Assembly (NCBI RefSeq): GCF_003058325.1
Contig: NZ_CP028843.1
Location: 3,903,501-3,967,500 of the forward strand
DNA from: Methylobacterium currus
GTDB taxonomy: Bacteria; Pseudomonadota; Alphaproteobacteria; Rhizobiales; Beijerinckiaceae
Reading direction: 5' to 3'
DNA: 64,000 nucleotides
Shown: positions 55,062 through 63,649 of the stretch, piece by piece
Numbering within the stretch: position 1 is the stretch's first letter
Layout: every line of letters starts with the position of its first letter
Position numbers and translations under genes: made by a program
The notes under the pieces: generated by a model
Seen by the model: the letters and a program-made list of their open reading frames with translations, nothing else
What the model was told of the DNA's origin: nothing
The model's database searches: none

Positions 55062-55325
55062 CTACGGGTCCGTCTCCGACTCTGTTTTACGCAGGTAGGA
55101 GAGGATCGCGCTCACCGGGAGCGGACCAGGCTGCTCAGGCAAGGCAAGGCTCACGGGCGCGCCCAGGGACGCCATGATGTCGCGCAAGCCTTCGACCCAT
55201 TCCTGGGCCTCTGCATGAGTCGCGAGTTCGGTTCGAAAAAATCTCTTGTCCGGCTCGATTGTCGCGATGACGGTGAAACGTCCGTCCGGAGCATCGAGGA
55301 TGTCATAGGTTACGCGGCGGGCCAT
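55062..55325 (-). CDS. Small hypothetical protein
   Basis: The 87-residue product (RRVTYDILDAPDGRFTVIATIEPDKRFFRTELATHAEAQEWVEGLRDIM) shows a beta hairpin followed by a helix and a short acidic tail. It is a pattern repeated in small hypothetical genes of this bacterial group; the possible gene at 30985-31446 has a similar middle. The frame is clean with a plausible ATG. Function unknown. Confidence 0.55.
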   Translation of the reverse strand: MARRVTYDILDAPDGRFTVIATIEPDKRFFRTELATHAEAQEWVEGLRDIMASLGAPVSLALPEQPGPLPVSAILSYLRKTESETDP

Positions 55326-55833
55326 GCGCGCCCTTTAGCACAGGATACTTGGTCGAACAACTATGCCCACTTCGCTGTAATTTTTAACAATTCCAATCTG
55401 ATTCGGAAGATAGCCAGGAGTGGACTGCCGGCGAAAGCCGGCTCTCGCAAATGAGGGTGCGAACGTCGGAACATCTAGCTTGATTATTACATCGGGCCCA
55501 ACCGGCTGAAGCCGTTCCACTGAAGACGATTAGATTGCAGTCACGACAATCTTGGAGGGTAAACAAAAATTATTATATCAATACAGAGCGACTGCCAATC
55601 CTGAACCATCGCTCGACATTGTCAAAATCATTGCATCATTACCGTCCTCCAGGAGATCCAGGCCCGTTATATGTTTCTCTCGACTTTCATAACGCGACGG
55701 GAAGCCGCGGTGATTTCGACGGCTCTCCGCGCCACAATCGGGGTCGGAGAATTTACGTCTCCCAATTGCCAAAGCGGCCGCCGTCAGCCATCACGAAACC
55801 GTGACTGATAGCTAATTTTTCTAGGGAGTATCC
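55326..55833. other. Intergenic region upstream of a MucR gene
   Basis: About 500 bases of lower GC, no gene recognised. It probably holds the regulatory region of the MucR gene at 55834, whose AGGGAG ribosome site is at the end of this stretch. Confidence 0.4.
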
Positions 55834-56328
55834 ATGACCGGTCAGAACGCCCTGTCAGGCACGCGGCAGATCGATCGCACAGTCGCTATTGTTTCGGCCT
55901 ACGTGGCGAACAATCACGTTCACTCCGGCAATCTGACGGCCCTGATCGAGTCCGTGCATGCCGCCCTCGGCAATATCGGCCTGCCTGAAGCGAAGCCGGA
56001 GCAGGGTCCTGACAAGGCCACACCTGCCCAGATCAGAAAATCGATCACGCGTGACGGGCTAACGAGCTTTATCGATGGCAAGATCTACAAGACGCTCAAG
56101 CGCCATATTGCCGGGCATGGTCTCAATCCCCAATCGTACCGCGAACGCTACGGCCTACCGCACGACTATCCCATGGTTTCTGTGAGCTACTCCGAAACGC
56201 GCTCGGCTCTCGCCAGGCAGAACGGTCTAGGTCGCAAGCCGGAACCCTCCGACGCCTCCGACGCTGAGACTGACAGTGCGCCAGTGCCGGGGAAAATTGG
56301 GGCAGGCAAGCGGACGAAAGCTGCCTGA
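55834..56328 (+). CDS. MucR family transcriptional regulator lacking zinc cysteines
   Basis: The 164-residue protein has the N-terminal helix (QIDRTVAIVSAYVANNHVHSGNLTALIESVHAAL) and DNA-binding core KSITRDGLTSFIDGKIYKTL then KRHIAGHGLNPQSYRERYGLP, with a basic tail. As in the other two MucR genes, the CxxC of Ros is absent (SFIDGKIYKT). It is more diverged from the pair at 40121/40892 than they are from each other. An AGGGAG site precedes the ATG, and a strong terminator follows at 56342, so it is a complete single-gene unit among remnants. Confidence 0.86.
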   Translation: MTGQNALSGTRQIDRTVAIVSAYVANNHVHSGNLTALIESVHAALGNIGLPEAKPEQGPDKATPAQIRKSITRDGLTSFIDGKIYKTLKRHIAGHGLNPQSYRERYGLPHDYPMVSVSYSETRSALARQNGLGRKPEPSDASDAETDSAPVPGKIGAGKRTKAA

Positions 56329-56341
56329 AAGCGGTTGAGAC

Positions 56342-56367
56342 AGCCCGCTAAACGTCAGCGGGCTTTT
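56342..56367 (+). terminator. Rho-independent terminator of the MucR gene
   Basis: AGCCCGCT (56342-56349) pairs with AGCGGGCT (56357-56364) around a seven-base loop, and TTT follows. It lies 14 bases after the stop of the MucR gene. Confidence 0.75.
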
Positions 56368-56393
56368 GACGCTCAGCTCATCTCCGTTGAGAC

Positions 56394-56905
56394 TTACTCC
56401 GAGATCAGCTCCTTGATCCGGTTGGCGAGCGCAGCGACGGCGAACGGCTTGGTCATCACGGCCATGCCGGGGTCGAGATGGCCGCGGTTGATGGCGGCGT
56501 TCTCGGCGTACCGGATAATGAACAGCACCTTCATGCCGGCTCGCAGCTCACGGGCGGCGTCAGCGATCTGCCGCATGTCCATCCCGCCCGGCAGGCCGAC
56601 ACCAGTGACCAGCAGGTCGATGCGGACTTTCGACTGAACAAGCTTGAGGGCCGAGGGATCGTCCTGGTCCTCGAGCGCATGATAGCCAAGCTCGCTCAGG
56701 ACCTCCGACACCAGCATGCGGACCTAGGCTCGTCATCGACGATGAGAACGGTCTGGCCGCCCTCGGGGCATTCTGGAAGGGGAGGCACCATCTCCTGATC
56801 GTCGACATCCTCGCCGAGATGCCGGGGCATGTAGATGCACACCATCGTGCCTCGTCTGACTTCGGAGTAGATGCGCACCTGCCCACCCGACTGCCCTGTT
56901 ATGGG
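56394..56905 (-). pseudogene. Hybrid histidine kinase C-terminal remnant
   Basis: The minus strand reads GQSGGQVRIYSEVRRGTMVC and IYMPRHLGEDVDD (end of the ATPase domain), then TVLIVDDEP (receiver start), a one-base loss near 56725, and in the next frame MLVSEVLSELGYHALEDQDD to GMAVMTKPFAVAALANRIKELISE. It is closely related to the C-terminus of the kinase at 10711-13509. The phospho-acceptor Asp in LLVTDVGLPGG is changed to Gly (LLVTGVGLPGG). The gene is cut off at about 56905, next to a group II intron fragment. It is clearly inactive. Confidence 0.8.
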
Positions 56906-57020
56906 GCGGACAGGGCCTCGGCGACGAGGAGATACCCGACCCGCAAGGGTGCTGACTTCCGCCAGGGTCTCAACGGTCGAGACGCTTTGGATCGCTTGGA
57001 CTTTCCGGGGACGTTGGACG

Positions 57021-57326
57021 GTTACAGCCGAACTGACCGGTGAACGCGGACAGACGACTTGGCCCGAGATCGATTGGGCCGCGACGGAGGACGCCGTGAA
57101 GCGATTGCAGGGCCGCATCTTCCGTGCCGCGGCAGCCGGGAAGGCTCGGCAGGTCAAGAACCTGCAGAAGCTCCTGGTTCGCTCCACATCCGCAAAACGG
57201 CTCGCGGTCCGCCGGGTGACCCAGCAGAACGCGGGCCGTGAAACGCCCGGCATCGACGGCGTGGTGTGCAGGACGCCCGAGAGCCGGATGAGGTTGGCCG
57301 ATCACGGCCTCGGCCAGAGGGGCTAA
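57021..57326 (+). pseudogene. Group II intron reverse transcriptase/maturase, N-terminal fragment
   Basis: The plus strand encodes TTWPEIDWAATEDAVKRLQGRIFRAAAAGKARQVKNLQKLL, then RSTSAKRLAVRRVTQQNAGRETPGIDGVVCRTPESRM. This is the conserved N-terminal region of LtrA-type maturases (W..IDW...V..LQ.RI..A; LL..S...K..AVRRVT..N.G..TPGIDG). The frame then leaves the family and ends. The reverse transcriptase core and the DNA-binding parts are missing, so this is a truncated intron. No intron RNA domains V/VI were found. Confidence 0.72.
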
Positions 57327-57414
57327 CCCGACTTACGACTTCAACGATGCCGCGCTGCCTTACGGGGCGGACTTCCACGTCACCATCGTGCGCCACCGGC
57401 TGCCGCTGGCCTAA
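57325..57414 (+). pseudogene. Possible acetamidase/formamidase C-terminal fragment
   Basis: The frame reads PTYDFNDAALPYGADFHVTI and VRHRLPLA before TAA. This resembles the ending of acetamidase/formamidase proteins (YDFND.ALP.GA....), and the following gene is a LivK-type binding protein like those found beside amide-uptake genes. Only about 29 residues remain, so the call is weak. Confidence 0.3.
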
Positions 57415-57439
57415 CGCCGTTTGAAGAGGGAGAGGGCGA

Positions 57440-58225
57440 ATGATGAGGTCATGGATCTTCGCGGCGGTCGCCGTGGCGGCGTTGGCGCAGCCGGCGCACG
57501 CCGAGTTCAAGCTCGGCTGGGCAGGGCCGCTCACCGGCGGTAGCGCCGCCGTCGGCGTTCAGAACCGCAATGGTGTGCAACAAGCTGTAGATGACCTCAA
57601 CGCGGCGGGCGGCATCCTCGGCGAGAAGATCGCCGTGCAGTTCGAGGACGACGCGGGTGATCCGAAGCAGGCTGTCTCCGTTGCCAACCGCTTGATGACC
57701 GACCGCATCAAGTTCGTGATCGGCCACCAGAACTCAGGCGCCTCAATCCCAGCCTCTGAAGTCTACGCCGAGTCAGTCGCGCTCCAGGTCACGCCGGCCT
57801 CGACCAACCCCGAGTTCACGGACCGCGGTCTCTGGAACACGTTCCGCATCTGACGGCGCGACGACCAACAGGGCACGGTCGCGGGCAACTACCTCGTGAA
57901 GAACTTCACTGGCAAGAAGGTCTTCATCGTCCACGATAAGACGCCGTACGGGCGGGGCCTTGCCGATGAGGTGAAGAAGGCGATCAATAAGGGCGGCCTG
58001 CGCGAGGTCGCGTTCGAGGGCATCAACGTCGGCGAGAAGGACTATTCGGCGCTCGCCTCGAAGATCAAGAGCCTCGGCGCCGACGTAGTCTACTTCGGCG
58101 GCGTCTACACCGAGGGCGGTCTGATCCTGCGTCAGATGCGCGATCAAGCGATTAACACTCCGATGATCGGCGGCGACGCAATGTATGCGAGCGAGTTCGC
58201 CTCGATCGCCGGGCCGGCTGGCGAG
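57440..58225 (+). pseudogene. LivK-type ABC transporter substrate-binding protein, disrupted
   Basis: The frame starts with a signal peptide (MRSWIFAAVAVAALAQPAHA) and the periplasmic-binding fold EFKLGWAGPLTGGSAAVGVQ, GVQQAVDDLNAAGGILGEKI. A TGA at 57851-57853 falls where relatives have Cys (FRTCGRDDQQG), and the frame then continues intact through GRDD-like RRDDQQGTVAGNYLVKNFTG and DVVYFGGVYTEGGLILRQMR to GPAGEG. At about 58225 it joins antisense TonB-receptor sequence, losing its last third. Branched-chain amino acid, amide or urea transport is the family role. A good ribosome site remains. Confidence 0.85.
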
Positions 58226-59239
58226 GGCGTCGGTGGCGCGAGCGGGTCGAGCGGTCCGGCGAACAGGCGGTCAAACTTCGCGTAATTGGCCCCGAACACG
58301 TTGTGGAAACCCGGCAGCGGCGTCCACTCGGCCTCACCGCGTATCAGCAACTGCTGCTGGTCGTTGAGGTTGCGGTAGGGCGTCAGCCGGTAGGGAAAGC
58401 CGCCATCGGCTTGGTCGAGATAGGCGCTGTCGGAGAAGCGCAGCACGTAGTTCAGGCGAAAGGTATCGGTGAGCTGCGCGCCGAGCTTGGTCGAAACCGT
58501 CTTGATGTCTGAAGGCGGTGCGCAGCGGCACGCCGACCGGCAGGAGCTCGAACGGTGTCACCGGCAGCGCGGCTTGGCGCAGGTGCTGCACGGAGAACGA
58601 ATAATCGAAGATGCCCTCGGAGCCGGAGATGCGGCCGCCCTGGTTACCGGTGCCGTAGGAGCCGCCCTCGACGAAGGCAGTTGCCCGGGCTGGGCCCTCG
58701 CCGCGCTTTGTCACGAGCGAGATGACGCCGCCGATGGCGTCGGCCCCGTAGAGGCCCCTCTGGAGGCCGCGCCGCACCTGCAGTCGGGAGAGATCCTCGG
58801 TCTGAAGCTGGCTGAAATCGAAGGAGCGGTTTGGCGTTGAGGGGTCGTTGACGTCGATGCCGTCGATCAGGACCTTGACGTGGTTGGAGTTGGTACCGCG
58901 GATGAACACCGAGGTTTGGCCGCCTGCGCCGCCGGTCTGGACGACGTTGAGGCCCGCCACTTGCCGGAGAGCGTCTGGCGCGGTGCGAACCTACTGGGCC
59001 TGAAGCAGGTCGGAGGTGAGTACGGTGACGCTCGACCCGGTCTGTGTGACCGGCGTGGGCACGCCGGTGGCCGACACCGAGATCTCGGCGAGCGGGATGA
59101 CAGCCTCCCCGCCTCGTGACGCGTCCGCAAATGGGGCGGCGACCTGCTGGGCGTGTGCTGCTGGCGCCGCAAGCAGTGCCTGACCGGCGCAGGAGAGCGC
59201 CAGCGCGCTCAGGCGAGCGCGGTGAAGGGAATGGGGCAC
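58222..59239 (-). pseudogene. TonB-dependent receptor, decayed and truncated
   Basis: From GTG 59239 the minus strand gives a signal peptide, a TonB-box-like strand and plug-domain sequence (VAGLNVVQTGGAGGQTSVFIRGTNSNHVKVLIDGIDVNDP, LQRGLYGADAIGGVISLVTKRG). A TAG at 58990-58988 follows LLQAQ, a frameshift occurs near 58505, and the beta barrel ends at about 58222 where it meets the LivK remnant. The sequence resembles BtuB-type cobalamin receptors (GTNSNHVKVLIDG). Its leader at 59371-59555 is a cobalamin riboswitch, which fits a B12 or cobalt-chelate receptor that is no longer functional. Confidence 0.85.
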
Positions 59240-59254
59240 GGGAGATAAGCCTCG

Positions 59255-59555
59255 GGCAACGGCAGTGGCACGTCACCGCGAACGAGGCCTCGGGTCACCG
59301 CCTCCACGCAGGATTGGCGGACCTTCGACACCCGCCAGGACACCCCGCCCAGCGCGTTTCGCGTGTGACCACGACTGACGGCAGGTCTCCTGGCTCGCGG
59401 GTCGCTGCCCTCTCACCGTCTTCCCGGGCGAGGCTGCCCAGTGACATGGTGGCGGAAGGCTCGCCGCTTACAGTTGCGGGGGCAGCCACGGCATCGGGTT
59501 CATCACCCTCACCGCGTTCCCTTTTGATCCCCAAGGGGCGCCGTCACGGCCAGCT
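59255..59555 (-). repeat. Riboswitch leader duplicated (also at 62922-63205)
   Basis: The region from just before the receptor start to the riboswitch 5' end is very similar to 62922-63205, including blocks such as GACACCCGCCAGGACACCCC and GTGGCACGTCACCGCGAAC on the plus strand. Most of the core riboswitch is the same base by base. The two leaders come from one duplication before the receptors diverged. Confidence 0.8.
59371..59555 (-). ncRNA. Cobalamin riboswitch upstream of decayed TonB receptor
   Basis: On the minus strand the RNA begins about 59555 with TTGGGGATCAAAAGGGAA, has GTGGCTGCCCCCGCAACTGT (core) and AAGCGG, and ends with the B12 box AGCCAGGAGACCTGCC at 59396-59381. These are hallmark cobalamin riboswitch elements. 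It lies about 130 bases before the receptor start and would repress when adenosylcobalamin is abundant. Its gene is a pseudogene, so it may now control nothing. Confidence 0.93.
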
Positions 59556-59687
59556 AAGCGACGCGGAGACGCACGGTCAATCGCTTCGCTGCAACGCTTC
59601 GAAATATTCGCGAGGCCAGTACACGGCTGTTCCACGCGGAGAGCGTGGCCCGACAGTCGAGAGGGGCGCCGTCTCGCAACAGCGCCC

Positions 59688-60734
59688 TCACCGAGCGGGT
59701 TCGAGCCGGTCGTACCCCTTGGCGCGGTAGATGATGACCGAGGCGATCCACGCCACGACGAAGATGCCGACGACGGCGAAGCCGGCCTCGCCCAAATTGT
59801 CGTTGAGCGTGCTCACCGCTTGCCACAGTCCGCCTGTGAGCCCGAGCTTGTCGCCGATCAGGCCGAGGGCCTCCAGGCCGCCGATGAACAGCGCGACCGT
59901 CGCGGAGGCCGCCGTGATAGTCAGGTTGTACCAGAGCTTGCGAACCGGGTTCGCCAGCGCCCAACCGTAGGCGCCGGTCATCAGCACGCTGTCGGTCGTG
60001 TCCAGGAGCGTCATGCCCGCGGTGAACAGCGCCGGGAAGATCAGGATCGCCCAGAACGACAGGCCCTGCGTGGCCTGCGTCGCCGAGATCCCGAGCAGGG
60101 CGACCTCGGTCGCGGTGTCGAAGCCCAACCCGAAGAGGAAGCCGATCGGGTACATGTGCCATGAGCGCGAGACCACCCCGAAGACCCGGCGGAACAGGCG
60201 CGCCAGCAGCCCCCGTCCGGACAGGAGGGTGTTCAGGTCTTCGTCTACGATCTTGCCGCCTCGCCGCACCCGGGAGAACGCAGCCCAGACGCCTCGCAGG
60301 ATGAACAGGTTGGCGATGCCGACGACGAGCAGGAACGTCGCCGAGACCGCGGTACCGATCACGCCGCCGAGGTCGTGGAACTGGTCGAAGCTGTCCTTCA
60401 TCGCCGCGGCCGTCACGGCGATCAGGCCCGAGGCCAGGATGACGATGGTGGAGTGGCCGAGAGAGAAGAAGAAGCCGACCGAGTGGGGCTTCCGACCCTC
60501 CTGCATGAGCTTGCGCACCACGTTGTCGATGGCCGCGATGTGGTCTGCGTCGAAGGCGTGGCGCAGTCCGAAGCTGTAGGCGAGGAAAGCGGTCGAGAGC
60601 AGGACGGGCTGATGAGCGAAGGTCGCGAAGGCCGCTGCCCAGGCCGCGATGTTGGCGGCGATCAGGACGGCGTAGACGAGCCCGACCTTGACCCTGAGAC
60701 GGGCAGGCTGATCGTCGAAGGGGTTGGGCAGCAA
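59688..60734 (-). CDS. HoxN/NixA-type nickel/cobalt permease (NiCoT)
   Basis: The 348-residue inner-membrane permease has the NiCoT signature RHAFDADHIAAIDN (H59-H65, the HX4DH metal motif) in span 2, FSLGHSTIV in the next, and LGFDTATEVALLG further on. Members import Ni2+ or Co2+ with high affinity. It follows the TonB receptor by 45 bases on the same strand, under one cobalamin riboswitch at 63021-63205; that suggests cobalt for B12 synthesis rather than nickel, an inference from context. Sequence appears complete. Confidence 0.92.
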   Translation of the reverse strand: MLPNPFDDQPARLRVKVGLVYAVLIAANIAAWAAAFATFAHQPVLLSTAFLAYSFGLRHAFDADHIAAIDNVVRKLMQEGRKPHSVGFFFSLGHSTIVILASGLIAVTAAAMKDSFDQFHDLGGVIGTAVSATFLLVVGIANLFILRGVWAAFSRVRRGGKIVDEDLNTLLSGRGLLARLFRRVFGVVSRSWHMYPIGFLFGLGFDTATEVALLGISATQATQGLSFWAILIFPALFTAGMTLLDTTDSVLMTGAYGWALANPVRKLWYNLTITAASATVALFIGGLEALGLIGDKLGLTGGLWQAVSTLNDNLGEAGFAVVGIFVVAWIASVIIYRAKGYDRLEPAR

Positions 60735-60779
60735 GGGTCCGCTCCAGATGGTAGGGCTCGTCTCAGCCAGGAATGCCCG

Positions 60780-62909
60780 TCAGAACCGCCCCGCCAGGGT
60801 CAGGCGTACGGCGGTCGGCTCGACCGGGTGGAAGTGTCGGTCGGCAACGGCGGCCGCTTCTCCGGGCAGACGGGACTCGTAGTAGTAGGTGATCTGGTCG
60901 GCCCGGGCGTTCGTCAGGTTGAGCACATCGAGGGCGAGGCTCACGCCGTTGTCGAAGGCGTAGCCGATCCGGCCGTTGAGCAGGGCGGTCGGCTTCGAGC
61001 GCACCGAGTTGTCCTCGATCAGGGGCCGGGGACCGAAGTACCGGAAGCGCAAGCTACCGAACCAACCCTGGCCCTTGCCGAAGGTGACGCCCGCCGAGGC
61101 GATGGTGGTCGGTGCCTCCGGCACGCGCTGGCCGACGGGGTCGCGGTCGGAGAAGCGCGCGTTGGTGATCGTCAGGTCGCCCTCCAACCGCAGCCAAGGG
61201 GTGAGCGCGTAGTGGTTGCTCCACTCGATGCCGAAACGGCGGGTCGGCCGGCTCGGCTCGGTGGTGCCGGTGTCGCCCTGGAAAAGGTTCTCGGATGCGA
61301 AATCGAGCCGGAACAGGGCGAGGCTCGTCTCCAGTCCGGCGATGGAGCGGTTGCGGATCCCAACCTCGTAGCCGGTCGAGGGGACCAGGAAGGGCGAGCG
61401 GCTGATGTTGAACAGCGGGCTTGCCGGATCGACCGTCGCGGTGACGCCGCGGGCGTCGTTCGAGTGGAAACCACCGCCGTAGTTCAGGTAAATCTCCGTA
61501 TCCGCCCACGGCCCGAACACCACCCCGAGCTTCGGGTTGACGATGCCGTCGCGAGCCCGGCCCGAATTTGCCGCGGTGTCGGAGCGGACATCGGCGTAGT
61601 ACCCGTCGGCCCGGAAGCCGACGCTGGTGCGCAACCAGTCGGTCCAGCGCACCCGGTTCTCGTAGTAGAAGGCGGCGCTCGCTTCCAGCACTCGGTCGTC
61701 GAGCACCGTCGAGCGGTACTGCCGGGCGGTGGTGTTGAACAGGCCGACCCGGATGTCGTCGGTGCGGGTCTGGACGCCGATCTCGTTCTCCATCGGCAAC
61801 CCGAACAGGTCGCCTTGGAAGACCCTGGAGATCTCACCGCCGCCGAGCACCCGGGCATCACGCTGGCGGAACTGGTCACCGTTGACGGGGTCGTTGAGGA
61901 AGTAGGTGAAGTTGTTCCAGAGGTTCATCTGGTAGCGGATCACGTAGGCCGAGGCCCGGGTGATGCCGCCCGCGCCCGACTGGCTCCAGCGCCCGGAGAG
62001 CGAGAAGCGCCCGGTATCGCCGCCGTCGGTGGGATCCAGCGTGCCGTAGCGGCCGATGATGCCCTCCGCCACCGCCCGCTCGGGGATCTGGTTTGTGGCG
62101 TTCCACTTAGACCAGTAGGCCATGCCGGTGACTGCGAACCCGTCGGTCGCGGTGCCCTGGCTGTAGCGGGCGACGCCGTTGAGCTTGCGCAGGGCATCGG
62201 GCACGACCCACGGCCCGTCATAGGTCTGCGCCTCGCCCGCCACCAGGAGGTTGCCCGTACCGAGCGGCACGGAGGCGGCGGAGAGCCCGCGCTTGAAGCC
62301 GAAGCTGCCCAGCGTGGTCAGCGCGATGTTGCGGTCGAGCTTGTCGAGGTAGTCGATCCGCACCGACCCTGCCGAGGCAAAGTCGCCGTCGCGGACGAAG
62401 TACGGGCCCTTGTGGAACTCGACCGCCCCAACGAGTTCCGGAATGAGGAAGTTGAGGTCGGCGTAGCCCTGGCCGTGGGCGTGCGTGCGCATGTTAACCG
62501 GCATGCCGTCGACGTGGATGGCGATGTCGGTGCCGTGGTCGAGGTTGAAGCCGCGGAGGAAGAACTGGTTGGCTTTGCCCTCGCCGGAATGCTGGGTGAC
62601 GATCAGGCCCGGCACCTCCTCCAGCACTTCGCCCGGGCGGGTGACCGGGCGGCTGTTGAGCTGCGCGCCCGAGATGATCCCGGCGCTGGCGGAATTGACG
62701 GTCATGAGGGCGCCACCGATGCCCGTGACACCGCCGACATAGCCGGCGCTGGCGGACGCGGCGCCGGACGGCACGGGCGTAGGGGCCGCGACCTCGATCT
62801 CGTCGAGGCGGATCTCGCCCGCAGCCTCCTGGGCGTCGGCAGGAGGAGCCACGAAAGTGGCGACGCAGGTGAAGAACGTTGAAGCGAGCGACAGGCGGGA
62901 AGGGGACAC
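60780..62909 (-). CDS. TonB-dependent receptor, riboswitch-controlled (probable cobalt/corrinoid uptake)
   Basis: The 709-residue outer-membrane protein begins with a signal peptide (cleavage near VAPPADA), then a TonB-box-like EIRLDEIEV, a plug domain (GEVLEEVPGLIVTQHSGEGK, FFLRGFNLDHGTDIAIHVDGMP) and a 22-strand-type barrel ending in Phe (LTLAGRF). The GTG at 62909 is in good context. Histidine-rich plug loop residues (DHGTDIAIHVDGMPVNMRTHAHGQGY) could bind metal. With the riboswitch upstream and the NiCoT permease downstream, import of a cobalt chelate or corrinoid is the likely job; the ligand is inferred. Confidence 0.9.
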   Translation of the reverse strand: MSPSRLSLASTFFTCVATFVAPPADAQEAAGEIRLDEIEVAAPTPVPSGAASASAGYVGGVTGIGGALMTVNSASAGIISGAQLNSRPVTRPGEVLEEVPGLIVTQHSGEGKANQFFLRGFNLDHGTDIAIHVDGMPVNMRTHAHGQGYADLNFLIPELVGAVEFHKGPYFVRDGDFASAGSVRIDYLDKLDRNIALTTLGSFGFKRGLSAASVPLGTGNLLVAGEAQTYDGPWVVPDALRKLNGVARYSQGTATDGFAVTGMAYWSKWNATNQIPERAVAEGIIGRYGTLDPTDGGDTGRFSLSGRWSQSGAGGITRASAYVIRYQMNLWNNFTYFLNDPVNGDQFRQRDARVLGGGEISRVFQGDLFGLPMENEIGVQTRTDDIRVGLFNTTARQYRSTVLDDRVLEASAAFYYENRVRWTDWLRTSVGFRADGYYADVRSDTAANSGRARDGIVNPKLGVVFGPWADTEIYLNYGGGFHSNDARGVTATVDPASPLFNISRSPFLVPSTGYEVGIRNRSIAGLETSLALFRLDFASENLFQGDTGTTEPSRPTRRFGIEWSNHYALTPWLRLEGDLTITNARFSDRDPVGQRVPEAPTTIASAGVTFGKGQGWFGSLRFRYFGPRPLIEDNSVRSKPTALLNGRIGYAFDNGVSLALDVLNLTNARADQITYYYESRLPGEAAAVADRHFHPVEPTAVRLTLAGRF

Positions 62910-63020
62910 GGTCGAGACCTGGGTAACGGCAGTGGCACGTCACCGCGAACAAGGCCGCCCGGATCCCGAAGACCCGTGCCGACACCCGCCAGGACACCCC
63001 GCCCGACGCGCTTCGCGCGT

Positions 63021-63205
63021 GACCACGACTGACGGCAGGTCTCCTGGCTCGCGGGTCGCTGCCCTCTCACCGTCTTCCCGAGCGAGGCTGCCCAGTGACA
63101 TGGTGGCGGAAGGCTCACCGCTTACAGTTGCGGGGGCAGCCACGGTCTCGGTGCTTGCAGCACCTCACCGCGTTCCCTTTTGATCCCCGAAGGGAACCGT
63201 CGAGC
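63021..63205 (-). ncRNA. Cobalamin riboswitch of the TonB-receptor/NiCoT operon
   Basis: On the minus strand the motif set is complete: CGGGGATCAAAAGGGAACGC at the 5' side, GTGGCTGCCCCCGCAACTGT and AAGCGG in the core, GCCACCATGTCACTGG, and the B12 box AGCCAGGAGACCTGCC near 63050-63035. It lies about 110 bases before the receptor's GTG. It probably blocks translation or transcription of the downstream operon when cobalamin is high. The sequence is close to that of the other copy at 59371-59555. Confidence 0.95.
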
Positions 63206-63637
63206 CATTGGTATTTCAGGGTCCTGAGTCGAGTCAACGAGATCGGAGGCAGGAGTCCTGCGGCCTTCGTGCCGGGGCGCTGGCGACGGGCCAGCGCCCG
63301 ACAGATCCGCTCACACAATCCACATTATGGTCAAAACTCTTTCGACTTGACCGCGCGAAACGCAGATGGTGGTGGAAAACGCTCGTTTTCTCACTGCGAA
63401 ACGCACATCCGCATTGTGGACCGCGGAGGTCGCAAGCCAAAAATAGTTAGATATTTATGAAGAAGTAATAATTACCTACGGCACTTTCCTGCAATGAAGT
63501 TGCAACTTAAGGCTGAAATTGATTATGAGCGTTCAGCGCATAATTTATGATATTTTTACTTACGTTGCGCTACCCCTAGTTGGAGAGAGTATCATACGGC
63601 GGACGATATCTTGTCCGGTGCGAGCTGGCGTAAACAA
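63206..63637. other. Intergenic region, nothing firm recognised
   Basis: About 430 bases between the riboswitch 5' end and the TadG-like gene. The part 63430-63600 is AT-rich and likely holds divergent promoters. No gene was supported. Confidence 0.4.
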
Positions 63638-63649
63638 GTGTTAACGAAA

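Noticed and set aside
60375..62882. Long plus-strand open frame opposite the TonB receptor and NiCoT genes
   Set aside because: It is antisense to clear genes and its composition (Gly/Arg/Asp/Val-rich, no domains) is the usual shadow of high-GC coding sequence.
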